Origin: Desulfovibrionales bacterium
GTDB taxonomy: Bacteria; Desulfobacterota; Desulfovibrionia; Desulfovibrionales; Desulfovibrionaceae
Assembly (NCBI GenBank): GCA_030156255.1
Contig: JASGMV010000019.1
Span: 1-59,588, forward strand
Direction: 5' to 3'
DNA: 59,588 nt
Every line of letters begins with the position of its first letter. Within the stretch, counting starts at the first letter, position 1. Made by a program: the position numbers and the translations under genes. Positions 34,912 to 43,619 of this stretch are shown one piece after another. The notes beneath the pieces were generated by a model that saw only the letters and a program-made list of their open reading frames with translations, ran no database searches and was not told the DNA's origin.

Positions 34912-37539
34912 ATGCGAATTCGTCTCGGCCTGGCCCTGGCCCTGGTCTTGCTGTTATCGCTCCTGGCCGCTTCCGCCAACGCCGAGGAAAAGATCTGGGG
35001 CTCCCTCATTGAAGGCGTTGAGCAGAGCATCCAAAATCAGCAGCAGGCGCTCGAAGCCTTCTACGGCGACATCGAGGAGGCGGAGGCGGAACTGCATCGC
35101 GGGCTGGCCGAGGCCGACGACCGTCTGAGCCAAATCCTGCTGCTTCGCAGCGTGGCCGGGGATACGCCGTGGGCCTACAGGACGCTGTTCAACCAATTTT
35201 GGGCGCTGCAGGTTTACGTCGAGTTGCAGAAAAAACCGTTGGAGCAGCGCAAGCGCTCGCTGATGCAGGTCCGCAACGATTACGAGAGCCTTTCGGAGAT
35301 CGAGGCCAAGAGCAAGGACCGCGATCCTCGCTCCAGAACCACCCGGGCGCTGGCCGCGCCGGTTCGGGAGCTGCACAAGCTGAAGCAGGAAGTGTCGGAG
35401 GCCAAAGAGAGCATCAACGCGGCCCTGGCGCCGTCCGACAATCTGCTCCAGCAGATCGCGGCGGCTCGCGCCGCCACCCTGGAGGCGTATTACGACTCGT
35501 TGACTTCTTATTATCTGGAGCCTTCCGCTCCATTATGGAGTTTCGAAGGCTTATTTCGGCTGCAACAGGATGTGGCCGACTGGGCGCTCAACACGCCGCG
35601 TTTCTGGGCGCCGCTCATCGTTTGGATTCATTGGTGGGCGTTCCTGGGGGCTTTGGTCCTGTACTGGGCGCTGTTCTTCTCTTCAGGTTGGCTGCTGCTG
35701 CGACGATTGTCCGCGCGCAAGGGCTCGCGGTGGAGCCCCCGCCCTTTGAGCTTCGGACTGGCCATGGCGACCCTGTCCCTGGCGAATCTGGCCGCGCTGT
35801 GCAACGCCCTGTTCACTCCGAACCAGTTGACCATGCTGAGCATTCCGGTCTTTGCGACCCTTGGCGTTCAGCAGCTGTGCAGAAAACTGCTGCACCCGGA
35901 CCGGTTTTGGGAGGAAGGAGCGTTGGCCGCGGCTTGCGCGAACGGCTCTGCGGCCTTGGCGCCGGAGGACGAAGACGCCGGCGGGACATCCGAAGCCGAT
36001 CCGGAAGCGCTTGCCTCCGTCGAAGCCCAAAGCGCCGCAGAGGATGCGGCCGGGCGATCCACGGCGACCGGTGCGCCGGTCGGCGAGGTCCGCCAGACGT
36101 CGCTGGGCCCTCTTTTCCCCCTCTGGCTGCTCACGGCCGCAGGGGTCTTTTTGCAGGTGCTGAACGCTCCTGCCTCGGTGCTGCAACTGGTTTGGCTGGC
36201 TGCTCTCGTTGCGGGCGGATTGTGGGTCCGCCGTCGCGCCCGAAGCGTTGACGACCCGGTGGAGAAGTCCATGCTCCGGGTGAGCCTGTGGTTGATGGCG
36301 GGCTTGGCTGTCGGCGCGGTTTTTGGCTTCGCCGCGCTGGCGTTGGCGCTCTTTCAGGCATGGTTCATGTTGTTGCTCACGGTCCAGGTCCTGAGGCTTG
36401 CGCACCGGGGCTTGGATCGCCTGGCCATGCGCCGCGGGGAGCGGGGCGGGGCCGGCGTCGGGGGCAGGGCGTTGCGCGAGCTGGTGTATCCTCTGGCCGT
36501 CTTGGTGGCCTTATACGTTTACTCCGTCTGGGCCTTGTTCTACATGGGCGGCCCCGATTTCGCCAAACGGGTGATGCGCCTGGATTGGACCGTCGGCACG
36601 GTCCATCTCACCTTCCGCGGCCTGGCCTGGATTCTGATAGGATTTTTCGCCGTCCGCCTGGGCCTGTTCCTGCTCGGCGCCGGGCTCGAATCCGCCGGCT
36701 TCAGGGGCCGGCGCCTGGACCAGGCCAAGGCCCACACCGTCTCCACCGTGACGGCCTACGTCGTGTGGGTGTTGTACATGCTCTTCTGCCTGAACGCGCT
36801 GGACGTCTCCCTCAAGGCGCTCACCTGGATCGCTTCGGGCCTGTCCGTGGGCATAGGCTTCGGGCTCAAGGACCTCGTCAACAACTTCATTAGCGGGCTC
36901 ATCGTGCTCTTCGGCGGCAATATCAAGAAGGGCGACATCATCCAGACCGACGCCAAGACCATGGGCGAGGTGGTCAGCGTCTCCGTGCGCAACACCATCG
37001 TGCGCACCCTGGACAATCGGACCATCATCGTGCCCAACCAGAAGTTTTTGTCCGGAGAGATCACCAACTGGAGCTACAAGAGCAAGAATCTGCGCCTGAG
37101 CCTGCCGATCAGTGTCATTCCCGGGACGAAGATCAAGAAGATGGAGAAGGTGCTGCTCAAGGCCGCGCAGAAGCATCCGGACGTCTTGAACGATCCGGCG
37201 CCGCAAGTGGTCTCCGTGGGATTCGGGCAGTTCGGGTTGGATTTCCAACTGCAATTCTGGGTTGACGACTTCCACAAGAAATACAAGGTGGAGACGGAGC
37301 TCATTGCCGCCATTGACCAGGGATTCCAAGAGAAAAAGGTCATTCCGGCCTTCCGCACGGTGCGCAAGAAGTACAAGCCCAAAGGCAGCGAAGAGATGCA
37401 GCTTGAGGCCCAGCGCGAGGCGCTGAAGGAGAAGCGCAAGTCCGTGTACAATCTCTTCCGGGCCGGGGCGCGTCGGCACATCCGCCAATGGCGGGGGCTT
37501 TCCGACTCCCCCATCCCCCGCAACCGTCCGCCGGAGTAG
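34912..37539 (+). CDS. Large MscS-family mechanosensitive channel
   Basis: 875 residues from ATG 34912, which begins a signal peptide (MRIRLGLALALVLLLSLLAA, cleavage after ANA); a GTG at 34903 and a TTG at 34873 lie in frame upstream. A periplasmic coiled-coil (about 25-200) precedes about ten membrane segments, interrupted by an acidic Ala-rich loop. The MscS pore and beta domain follow: LTWIASGLSVGIGFGLKDL, then NNFISGLIVLF, then VRNTIVRTLDNRTIIVPNQKFLSGEITNWS (in parts). A basic tail ends the protein. This is the MscK/KefA-like layout; it should release solutes under osmotic downshift. Confidence 0.88.
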   Translation: MRIRLGLALALVLLLSLLAASANAEEKIWGSLIEGVEQSIQNQQQALEAFYGDIEEAEAELHRGLAEADDRLSQILLLRSVAGDTPWAYRTLFNQFWALQVYVELQKKPLEQRKRSLMQVRNDYESLSEIEAKSKDRDPRSRTTRALAAPVRELHKLKQEVSEAKESINAALAPSDNLLQQIAAARAATLEAYYDSLTSYYLEPSAPLWSFEGLFRLQQDVADWALNTPRFWAPLIVWIHWWAFLGALVLYWALFFSSGWLLLRRLSARKGSRWSPRPLSFGLAMATLSLANLAALCNALFTPNQLTMLSIPVFATLGVQQLCRKLLHPDRFWEEGALAAACANGSAALAPEDEDAGGTSEADPEALASVEAQSAAEDAAGRSTATGAPVGEVRQTSLGPLFPLWLLTAAGVFLQVLNAPASVLQLVWLAALVAGGLWVRRRARSVDDPVEKSMLRVSLWLMAGLAVGAVFGFAALALALFQAWFMLLLTVQVLRLAHRGLDRLAMRRGERGGAGVGGRALRELVYPLAVLVALYVYSVWALFYMGGPDFAKRVMRLDWTVGTVHLTFRGLAWILIGFFAVRLGLFLLGAGLESAGFRGRRLDQAKAHTVSTVTAYVVWVLYMLFCLNALDVSLKALTWIASGLSVGIGFGLKDLVNNFISGLIVLFGGNIKKGDIIQTDAKTMGEVVSVSVRNTIVRTLDNRTIIVPNQKFLSGEITNWSYKSKNLRLSLPISVIPGTKIKKMEKVLLKAAQKHPDVLNDPAPQVVSVGFGQFGLDFQLQFWVDDFHKKYKVETELIAAIDQGFQEKKVIPAFRTVRKKYKPKGSEEMQLEAQREALKEKRKSVYNLFRAGARRHIRQWRGLSDSPIPRNRPPE

Positions 37540-37633
37540 GCCGGGAGAGTGTTTTTATGCGCACGCCCCGCCAGGGGCGCCCCCGGCCCCGTATCGGTAA
37601 GGACTGTCTTTTCGTTGCGAAGAAAGTTCGCCA

Positions 37634-37690
37634 GTAAAAGTTTCGAAGATTCTTAAGAACCCTTTGCAAAGGGTTCTTAAGCCGCCGGAG
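37634..37690. repeat. Palindromic hairpin element overlapping the rnr stop
   Basis: The lead GTAAAAGTTTCGAAGA is followed by a perfect 28-nt palindrome at 37653-37680 (TTAAGAACCCTTT/AAAGGGTTCTTAA type). Its right arm contains the rnr stop codon. It lies between the convergent ends of the MscS gene and rnr and may terminate both. The AAGTTT...GAA lead resembles the other copies of the hairpin family. Confidence 0.65.
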
Positions 37691-39854
37691 GCTTCCCCGG
37701 CCTCTCCTGCGCCGGAGCCAAGTCGATCTCCAGCCGGCTCAGGTTGACGTCCTCCAGCACCACTTGCACTTTTTGCCCCAGTTTGAGGACCCGGCCGGTG
37801 TGGCTGCCGAGCAGAATCTGCTCCTTGGGCAGGAAGGCGTAGTAGTCGTCGTGCATGCGGGACAGCCGGACGAGTCCGTCGGCCATGACTTCGGCCAGCT
37901 CCACGAAGAAGCCGAAGTCGCTCAAGGAGGAGATGACGCCGGTGAACGTCTGCCCCACCCGCTCCCGCAGCAGCAGGCAGGTGAGCCTTTTGAGGATTTC
38001 CCGCTCCGCCTCCATGGCCGTGCGTTCGGTGCGGCTCAGATGCCCGGCCGCTTCCTCCATGCGTTTGGGGCGGGGCAATGCGTAGCGGCCGTCGCCCAGG
38101 TCGCGTTTCAGGATGCGGTGGACCATCAGGTCCGCGTAGCGCCGGATGGGCGAGGTGAAGTGGCAGTAGCTCTCCGAGGCCAGCCCGAAGTGGCCTTCGT
38201 TCACGGGGTGGTACTGGGCCTGCTTCATGGACCGCAGCAGCAGGCGGCTGACCAAAAATTCCATGTCCGTGTCTTCGGAGGCGCGGATGAGCTCCTGCAA
38301 GGCCTTGGGCGAGGGCTCCTTGGGGACTTTGGGTCCGAGTTCGGTGTGCGACAGCAGCTCGAACAGGCTTTCCAGCTTCTCGATGTCCGGGGCGGGGTGG
38401 ATGCGATACATGCACGGCAGCCCCAGGTTCTCCAGGTGCTCGGCCACGGCTTCGTTGGCCGCGATCATGAATTCCTCGATGATCTGGTGTGCGAAGTTGC
38501 GCGCCTTGGGCCGGATGTCCACGGTTTCTCCCACGATGTTGAACATGATTTCCGGTTCGGGCAGGTCGAAATCGATGGAGCCGCGGTCTTTGCGCCGCCG
38601 GTTGAGCGCGCGGGCCAGTTCCTCGGCGATTTCCAGCATGGGCAGCACGGGCTTCAGCTTGAGCCGCTCGTCCTGGTCGTTGAGGTGCAGCGCCCTATGG
38701 ACCTGGGAGTAGGTCAGCCGGGCGTTGCTCTTGATGACCGCCTTGGCGAACGAGGAGGCCCGCATTTCTCCGGAGGCGGAGAAGTCCATGGACGCGGCCA
38801 CGGCCAGGCGGTTCACCTGCGGATTGAGGCTGCACAGGCCGTTGGACAGCCGAGGCGGAAACATGGGCTCCACGGACTGGGGGAAATAATAGGAGTTGGC
38901 GCGGGTGAATGCCTCCACGTCCAGCGGCGAGCCTTCGGGGACGTAATGGGACACGTCCGCGATGGCCACGTGCAGCCGGTAGCCGTCGCCGGTTCGCTCC
39001 ACGCACACGGCGTCGTCGAAATCGCGGGCCTTTGCGCCGTCGATGGTCACGAAGCCCACGCCGCGCAGGTCGGCTCGGCCTTCGAAATCCTGCTCCGTCG
39101 GCTCCTGCGGCAGATTCTCCGCCTGGGCCAGGGCCTCGGCGGGAAATTCCGTGGGAATCTGGTGGTTGAGTTTGACGAGCCGTTCTTGGACGGAAACGTC
39201 CTCCTCCTGGCCGAGCACGTCCAGCAGACTCGCCTCCCAGAGCCGCTCCTCCAGGCGTTCTCCCGGAGCCGCGAGGGCGATCTGGCCGACGGCGGGCAGG
39301 GATTGGCCCTTTTCCGCCTTGAGCATGAGGTTGAAGTCGAGTTTGGGGTCGGCTGGCCGGGCCAGAACCATGCCGCCGCCGAGCTTTCGCTGCACCACGG
39401 CGGGCAGCGCGGCGAGTCCGCGCTCCAGAATGCGCACGACCCGTCCTTCCGGATTCTTTCCGCGGCGTTCGCGGGTCACCGCCGCCATGACTTTGTCGCC
39501 GTGCCATGCGTCGCCCTGATGGCTGCTCCGGACAAAGATATCCTTGCGCCGTTTGTCTTCGGGGATCACGAAGGCGATGCCCGAGCGATGGACCTCCAGC
39601 ACGCCTTTGACCAGACTCATGCGTTCGGTCAGGCCGTAGGCCCGGCCGGTCTTGATGAGTTTTCCCTGGTCCATGAGCTCGTACAGGGCTTGCTTGACGG
39701 GCTTTTTCGCTTTCTTGCCTTTGGATAGGCCCAAAGCATTCAGGATTTCCGTGATGGTCAGCGGTTTGTCGTTTTGGCTGAAGACGCGCAACAGCCGTTT
39801 GGAAGAGATGGAGTCGCCGGATTCTTTCGCGGCGTTTTTTCTTTTTTTGGTCAT
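37677..39854 (-). CDS. rnr: Ribonuclease R
   Basis: 725-residue 3'-5' exoribonuclease. Order: a basic N-terminal helix-turn-helix (SKRLLRVFSQNDKPLTITEIL), two cold-shock domains, the RNB catalytic domain with TIDGAKARDFDDAVCVER (metal aspartates) and ASESYCHFTSPIRRYADLMVHR, and a C-terminal S1 domain (GQTFTGVISSLSDFGFFVEL). AAGGA precedes ATG 39854. It degrades structured RNA and joins rRNA quality control. It is the distal gene of a minus-strand series after the DUF1848 gene, 52 nt apart, with a TTGACA in between but no convincing -10. Confidence 0.96.
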   Translation of the reverse strand: MTKKRKNAAKESGDSISSKRLLRVFSQNDKPLTITEILNALGLSKGKKAKKPVKQALYELMDQGKLIKTGRAYGLTERMSLVKGVLEVHRSGIAFVIPEDKRRKDIFVRSSHQGDAWHGDKVMAAVTRERRGKNPEGRVVRILERGLAALPAVVQRKLGGGMVLARPADPKLDFNLMLKAEKGQSLPAVGQIALAAPGERLEERLWEASLLDVLGQEEDVSVQERLVKLNHQIPTEFPAEALAQAENLPQEPTEQDFEGRADLRGVGFVTIDGAKARDFDDAVCVERTGDGYRLHVAIADVSHYVPEGSPLDVEAFTRANSYYFPQSVEPMFPPRLSNGLCSLNPQVNRLAVAASMDFSASGEMRASSFAKAVIKSNARLTYSQVHRALHLNDQDERLKLKPVLPMLEIAEELARALNRRRKDRGSIDFDLPEPEIMFNIVGETVDIRPKARNFAHQIIEEFMIAANEAVAEHLENLGLPCMYRIHPAPDIEKLESLFELLSHTELGPKVPKEPSPKALQELIRASEDTDMEFLVSRLLLRSMKQAQYHPVNEGHFGLASESYCHFTSPIRRYADLMVHRILKRDLGDGRYALPRPKRMEEAAGHLSRTERTAMEAEREILKRLTCLLLRERVGQTFTGVISSLSDFGFFVELAEVMADGLVRLSRMHDDYYAFLPKEQILLGSHTGRVLKLGQKVQVVLEDVNLSRLEIDLAPAQERPGKPPAA

Positions 39855-39906
39855 GGAGTCCTTGATTGTCCTTGTTGTCGTTGGGGTAAGGCCCCGGGGA
39901 TAAATG

Positions 39907-40812
39907 TCAAGTTGCGGATGCGGGCAACATGGGGCTTTGCGGATCGAGCGCTGCGTGGTTGGCCCGGGCCCGCTGCGGGTTGTTGGTCGCGTAGCAGTAG
40001 GCGCACCCGGCCGGGCAGGTGTCGTAGGCCCCGATGTCGATGCTCTCGCGGCAGGCGCAGCCTTTGCGGGAGGGGCGCTTGGCCAAGCCTCCCAGATCGG
40101 GCGAGCGCCAGGCCGGGGCGAGGAGCTCCGGACCGATGCAGGCGCCCGGAGGAAACAGGTCCGCCGGAACGTCCGGGTCGCAACACACGCGCAGGACGAG
40201 GCCGTGCGTCCGGGCGATGTCGTCCATGGCGCGGAAGGTTGCGATTCTTTGTCCGGGGTCGGGCCGGAGTATGGGGGGCGTCCTTCCCTGGTCCATGCCT
40301 CTGCGGAGTTTGTTGTAGATGGTCGCAAAGCTGGTGATGCAGGTCGCGGCGAGTCCCCGAACCCTTTCGGCGAGCTTGGCGAACCGCTCCAGAAGGGCCT
40401 CCGGCGGGTCGTCCGGAATCGGGCAGATGGGGTCGAAGCGCCAGGCGAGATGCGCCGGGGAATATCTTTTGCTGATGAAAGCCATGTCCTTCAGGACGTC
40501 CTGCGCGGGAGGGACGCGGGGCTCCAGGCCCCGGCCCGCGCCGGTGAGCGTGAGATGGAAAAAGAGATTCGGGACGAACCGCTCCACCACGTCCAGCCGG
40601 GAGAGCAGGGGGGCGGGATTCTTGGTCCAAAACACCGCGCCGAGGACGTCCTGCGGCTTGAGGCTGACCCTGCGGGGCGTTGGAGCGTGCGGATGCGGGG
40701 CCAGAACGTATCCCTCGCGCAGCCTGTTGACGAGCCAGTCGGCGTAGAAGGCCGGGATGTCCGTGCGGCGACTGGCCGAGACGATCCGGCGCATGGTGGG
40801 GCATTCGAGCAT
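39907..40812 (-). CDS. DUF1848-family protein (Fe-S, radical-SAM-like)
   Basis: 301 residues. The opening RRIVSASRRTDIPAFYADWLVNRLREGYV and the VFWTKNPAPLL block are the DUF1848 signature. The C-terminus carries CACRESIDIGAYDTCPAGCAYCYA (in parts), a CxxxCxYC cluster that could hold a 4Fe-4S centre, here at the end rather than the start of the chain. Function is unknown for the family; DNA repair-like or modifying activity has been guessed only from the fold. ATG 40812 lies 2 nt behind the sensor kinase stop, so it belongs to that operon; ATG 40794 is an alternative start. Confidence 0.8.
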   Translation of the reverse strand: MLECPTMRRIVSASRRTDIPAFYADWLVNRLREGYVLAPHPHAPTPRRVSLKPQDVLGAVFWTKNPAPLLSRLDVVERFVPNLFFHLTLTGAGRGLEPRVPPAQDVLKDMAFISKRYSPAHLAWRFDPICPIPDDPPEALLERFAKLAERVRGLAATCITSFATIYNKLRRGMDQGRTPPILRPDPGQRIATFRAMDDIARTHGLVLRVCCDPDVPADLFPPGACIGPELLAPAWRSPDLGGLAKRPSRKGCACRESIDIGAYDTCPAGCAYCYATNNPQRARANHAALDPQSPMLPASAT

Positions 40813-40814
40813 GG

Positions 40815-43619
40815 TCAGGCGTGGTCCGCCGCGTCGCCGGGCAAAATGACGACCTGGACGCCGGACAGGGACGACAGCCGCCCCAAACCGAGCTCCCGGG
40901 CCGCCGCGAGGTCCGGCAGGATGATGACGCCCTGGAACCCTTCCTGGACGAACCGCCAAAACTCCTGCTGGTTGCAATGTCGTATGCTTTCCGGGCAGAG
41001 GGGGGAAAGGGCGCCCAGGTCCGCTTCGTTGTCCTTTTTCAAGGCCAGAAACGACTGGTCCGCGCATCGTTTGTTCAGCAGGCAGTCCACGGCGTCCATG
41101 AGGCGTTTTTCGTCCACGGTTTTGGCCGGCGCCGCGTCTTCGCCCGCCTCTTCGCCATCCTGAAGGGCCGGCGCCGCGAGAATGGGGATGGACGCCGTCT
41201 TCGGCGTCGCTCGCAGTTGGGCGACGGCGTCCTCGCCGTCCATCGCCGGCATCATGATGTCCATGAAGATGAGGTCCGGCGTGCAGGCCTTGGCCAGCCG
41301 CAGGGCGCTTTCGCCGTCGAAGGCGCGAAGGATGCTGTAGCCCTCGCTTTTCAGAAGCCGGGAAAGGTAGGCGCTGGCCGCCGGGTCCTCGTCCACCACT
41401 AAAATGGAGGGGCCGGCGCCGGGGACGCGCGTTTGGCTGTCCGGGGCGGGATCTTCGCCTGTGGCGTTTTTTTCGCCGGGAAGGTCCACGAATATCCGGG
41501 CGCCTCGGCCGAGTTCGGATTCGGCCCAGATGCGGCCATGGTAATGCTCCACGATCTGGCGGCAGATGGAGAGCCCCAGGCCCGTTCCCTGAGGCTTTTC
41601 CACGAGCGTGTCGTGCTGCGTGACCTGGTGGAACTTATCGAAAATTCTCGTGAGGTCCGACTTTGGAATTCCGACGCCCGTGTCCGAAACCTCCAGCAGG
41701 ACGCCCGCCTGCTCGTTGGGAGTCGCGCTGATGCGTATCGTCCCGCTGTCGGTGAACTTGATGGCGTTGGACAAGAGATTGATGAGCACCTGCAGCATTC
41801 TGTCCTGGTCCGCACGGATTACCGGCAACCCGCCCTTGATCGTCGCCTGGAGTTCAACGCCGCTCTTTTGCTTGATCAGATACCCCACCGACCGGGTCGC
41901 CTGGCGGATCAAAGCCTCCACCCGCAGCTCCTTGTCCCGCCATTCCATGCGGCCGGACTCGATCTTGTTCAGGTCGAGCACGTCGTTGATGAGCCGGGTG
42001 AGGCGCTCGCCTTCATTTTCGATGATGTCCAGGTTGTTCAGAATGCGTACGGCTTTGGTTTGCAGTTTTTCCTCTCCGGCCAGCGGCTGGAAGGATCGCT
42101 CGAATTCTTTGTGGATCAGTTTGGCGAAACCCAGCACCGAAGTGAGGGGCGTGCGCAACTCGTGGGACACCGAGGATAAAAAGGCGGATTTCATGCGGTC
42201 CAGCCCGGTCAGCCGGATGTTGGCCTCTTCGAGCTTGGCCGCCTTGCTCTCCAGGTCTCCCGTACGCTGCTCCACGATGATTTCAAGGTCGCGGTTCAGG
42301 ATGGTCAACTCCCGGCTGCGCTCCCGCTCGGCGGCCCGGGCCTCCTCCAACCTTTGGATCATGTCGTTGAAGTGCTCGCACAGGTCGCCGACTTCGCCGG
42401 GCGCATCGTCTTCGGCCCGGACGGTCATGTCCCCGGCGCTCACCTGCTGGCACACCCGGGCGAGCCTTTCCACGGGTTTGAGCCTGCGCCGCAGCAGCAG
42501 AGCCACGGCGCCGCCGAACAAAAGAATGGCTCCCAGGGCCGGCAGAAAGATGGACCAGACGAATCGAGGGAGCATGCCCTGCAGTTCGTCTATGTAGACC
42601 GTGGCGCCCACGTACCAGCCCGTTGTGGGCTCTCTGGTGAACCATGCGATTTTTCTGTGCGAGAAGCTCCCCTTGTCGTCGGGCCGATCCCAGCGGTAGG
42701 TCAGCTTGTTTGCTCCCCAAGGCTTGATGGCCGCCTTTTTGCTGGCCTCACACATGGTTTGGTTGGAGCCGGGCAACTGCAACTCCAGGAAATCTTTTTC
42801 GCTCAAGCTCGGGTGGGCGATCATCGTGCAGTCTTCCGAGAAAAGGAACAGATAGCCGGTCTTGGCGATAAGAAATTCGTTGATGCGCGCGCGCAGTTCA
42901 TCGAGCTGGGCCAGGTAGACGTCGGACAGGGCGTTGTCCATGTCCCCTAGGAACAGGTCTGCGCAGATGGTCATGCCCCACGGCTTGTAGTACAGCGCCG
43001 CGGCCAGCTTGGGCTCGATCCTGCTCTGGTACGGGTTAAGGCGTTGATGCAGTCGGAAAGCCAACGTGCGGTCGTTGTTGCGTTTTGCATGGCGGACCAG
43101 TTCCTGGAGCGCGTCGCCGTCGTGGGGCGAATCGAGCCCGGCGAGCGGCTGGTTCACCATGTCGGAGTTCTGATGCACCATGAGCCGGTTCTTCCGGTCG
43201 AGGATGAACAAAGAGATGTAGAAATCGCGGGTCATGGACTGAAGGTGGCGGAAGGCGGCGCGGCGGGCTTCTTCTTCACCGAGGACGCCTTGCTCCGCTT
43301 GATTTCGAAAGGAGTCCAGGAGGGAGACGGTGAATTCGATCAACGAGCGCAGGGCGTCCTTGCGCTTGTCCACGTACTCTTTGCGGGAGTTGGCCCTGGT
43401 GATGCTGGTCCGTCCTATCAACTCCACCGCGCTGCGCAGGACCGTATAGCCGTTTTCCTCCTGGATGTCGTAGACCATGTTCCGCCCTATCATGGACGCC
43501 ACGATCATCACGGCGGCGAGCGTGAGGCAGCCCAGGGCGATGGTCGCCAGCATGACGCGCCAGAACGTCGTTCTCGGCAGCCAGGCGAAGCTGCGGCGCT
43601 TGTCAGCGGTCGTCTTCAT
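40815..43619 (-). CDS. Membrane-bound hybrid histidine kinase with Cache-like sensor and receiver
   Basis: 934 residues. TM1 about 18-44; a large periplasmic sensor of the double-Cache type about 45-350 (contains YYKPWGMTICADLFLGD and TTGWYVGATVYIDE); TM2 about 354-378; HAMP to about 430; a coiled-coil; HisKA with SVSHELRTPLTS (His486); HATPase with NLLSNAIKFTDSGTI and QGTGLGLSICRQIV; and a receiver domain (ILVVDEDP, acceptor Asp in LIFMDIMMPAMDG). A roughly 100-residue C-terminal tail is unassigned. No separate response regulator lies nearby, so the output partner is unknown. The start overlaps the binding-protein gene by 17 nt. Confidence 0.93.
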   Translation of the reverse strand: MKTTADKRRSFAWLPRTTFWRVMLATIALGCLTLAAVMIVASMIGRNMVYDIQEENGYTVLRSAVELIGRTSITRANSRKEYVDKRKDALRSLIEFTVSLLDSFRNQAEQGVLGEEEARRAAFRHLQSMTRDFYISLFILDRKNRLMVHQNSDMVNQPLAGLDSPHDGDALQELVRHAKRNNDRTLAFRLHQRLNPYQSRIEPKLAAALYYKPWGMTICADLFLGDMDNALSDVYLAQLDELRARINEFLIAKTGYLFLFSEDCTMIAHPSLSEKDFLELQLPGSNQTMCEASKKAAIKPWGANKLTYRWDRPDDKGSFSHRKIAWFTREPTTGWYVGATVYIDELQGMLPRFVWSIFLPALGAILLFGGAVALLLRRRLKPVERLARVCQQVSAGDMTVRAEDDAPGEVGDLCEHFNDMIQRLEEARAAERERSRELTILNRDLEIIVEQRTGDLESKAAKLEEANIRLTGLDRMKSAFLSSVSHELRTPLTSVLGFAKLIHKEFERSFQPLAGEEKLQTKAVRILNNLDIIENEGERLTRLINDVLDLNKIESGRMEWRDKELRVEALIRQATRSVGYLIKQKSGVELQATIKGGLPVIRADQDRMLQVLINLLSNAIKFTDSGTIRISATPNEQAGVLLEVSDTGVGIPKSDLTRIFDKFHQVTQHDTLVEKPQGTGLGLSICRQIVEHYHGRIWAESELGRGARIFVDLPGEKNATGEDPAPDSQTRVPGAGPSILVVDEDPAASAYLSRLLKSEGYSILRAFDGESALRLAKACTPDLIFMDIMMPAMDGEDAVAQLRATPKTASIPILAAPALQDGEEAGEDAAPAKTVDEKRLMDAVDCLLNKRCADQSFLALKKDNEADLGALSPLCPESIRHCNQQEFWRFVQEGFQGVIILPDLAAARELGLGRLSSLSGVQVVILPGDAADHA

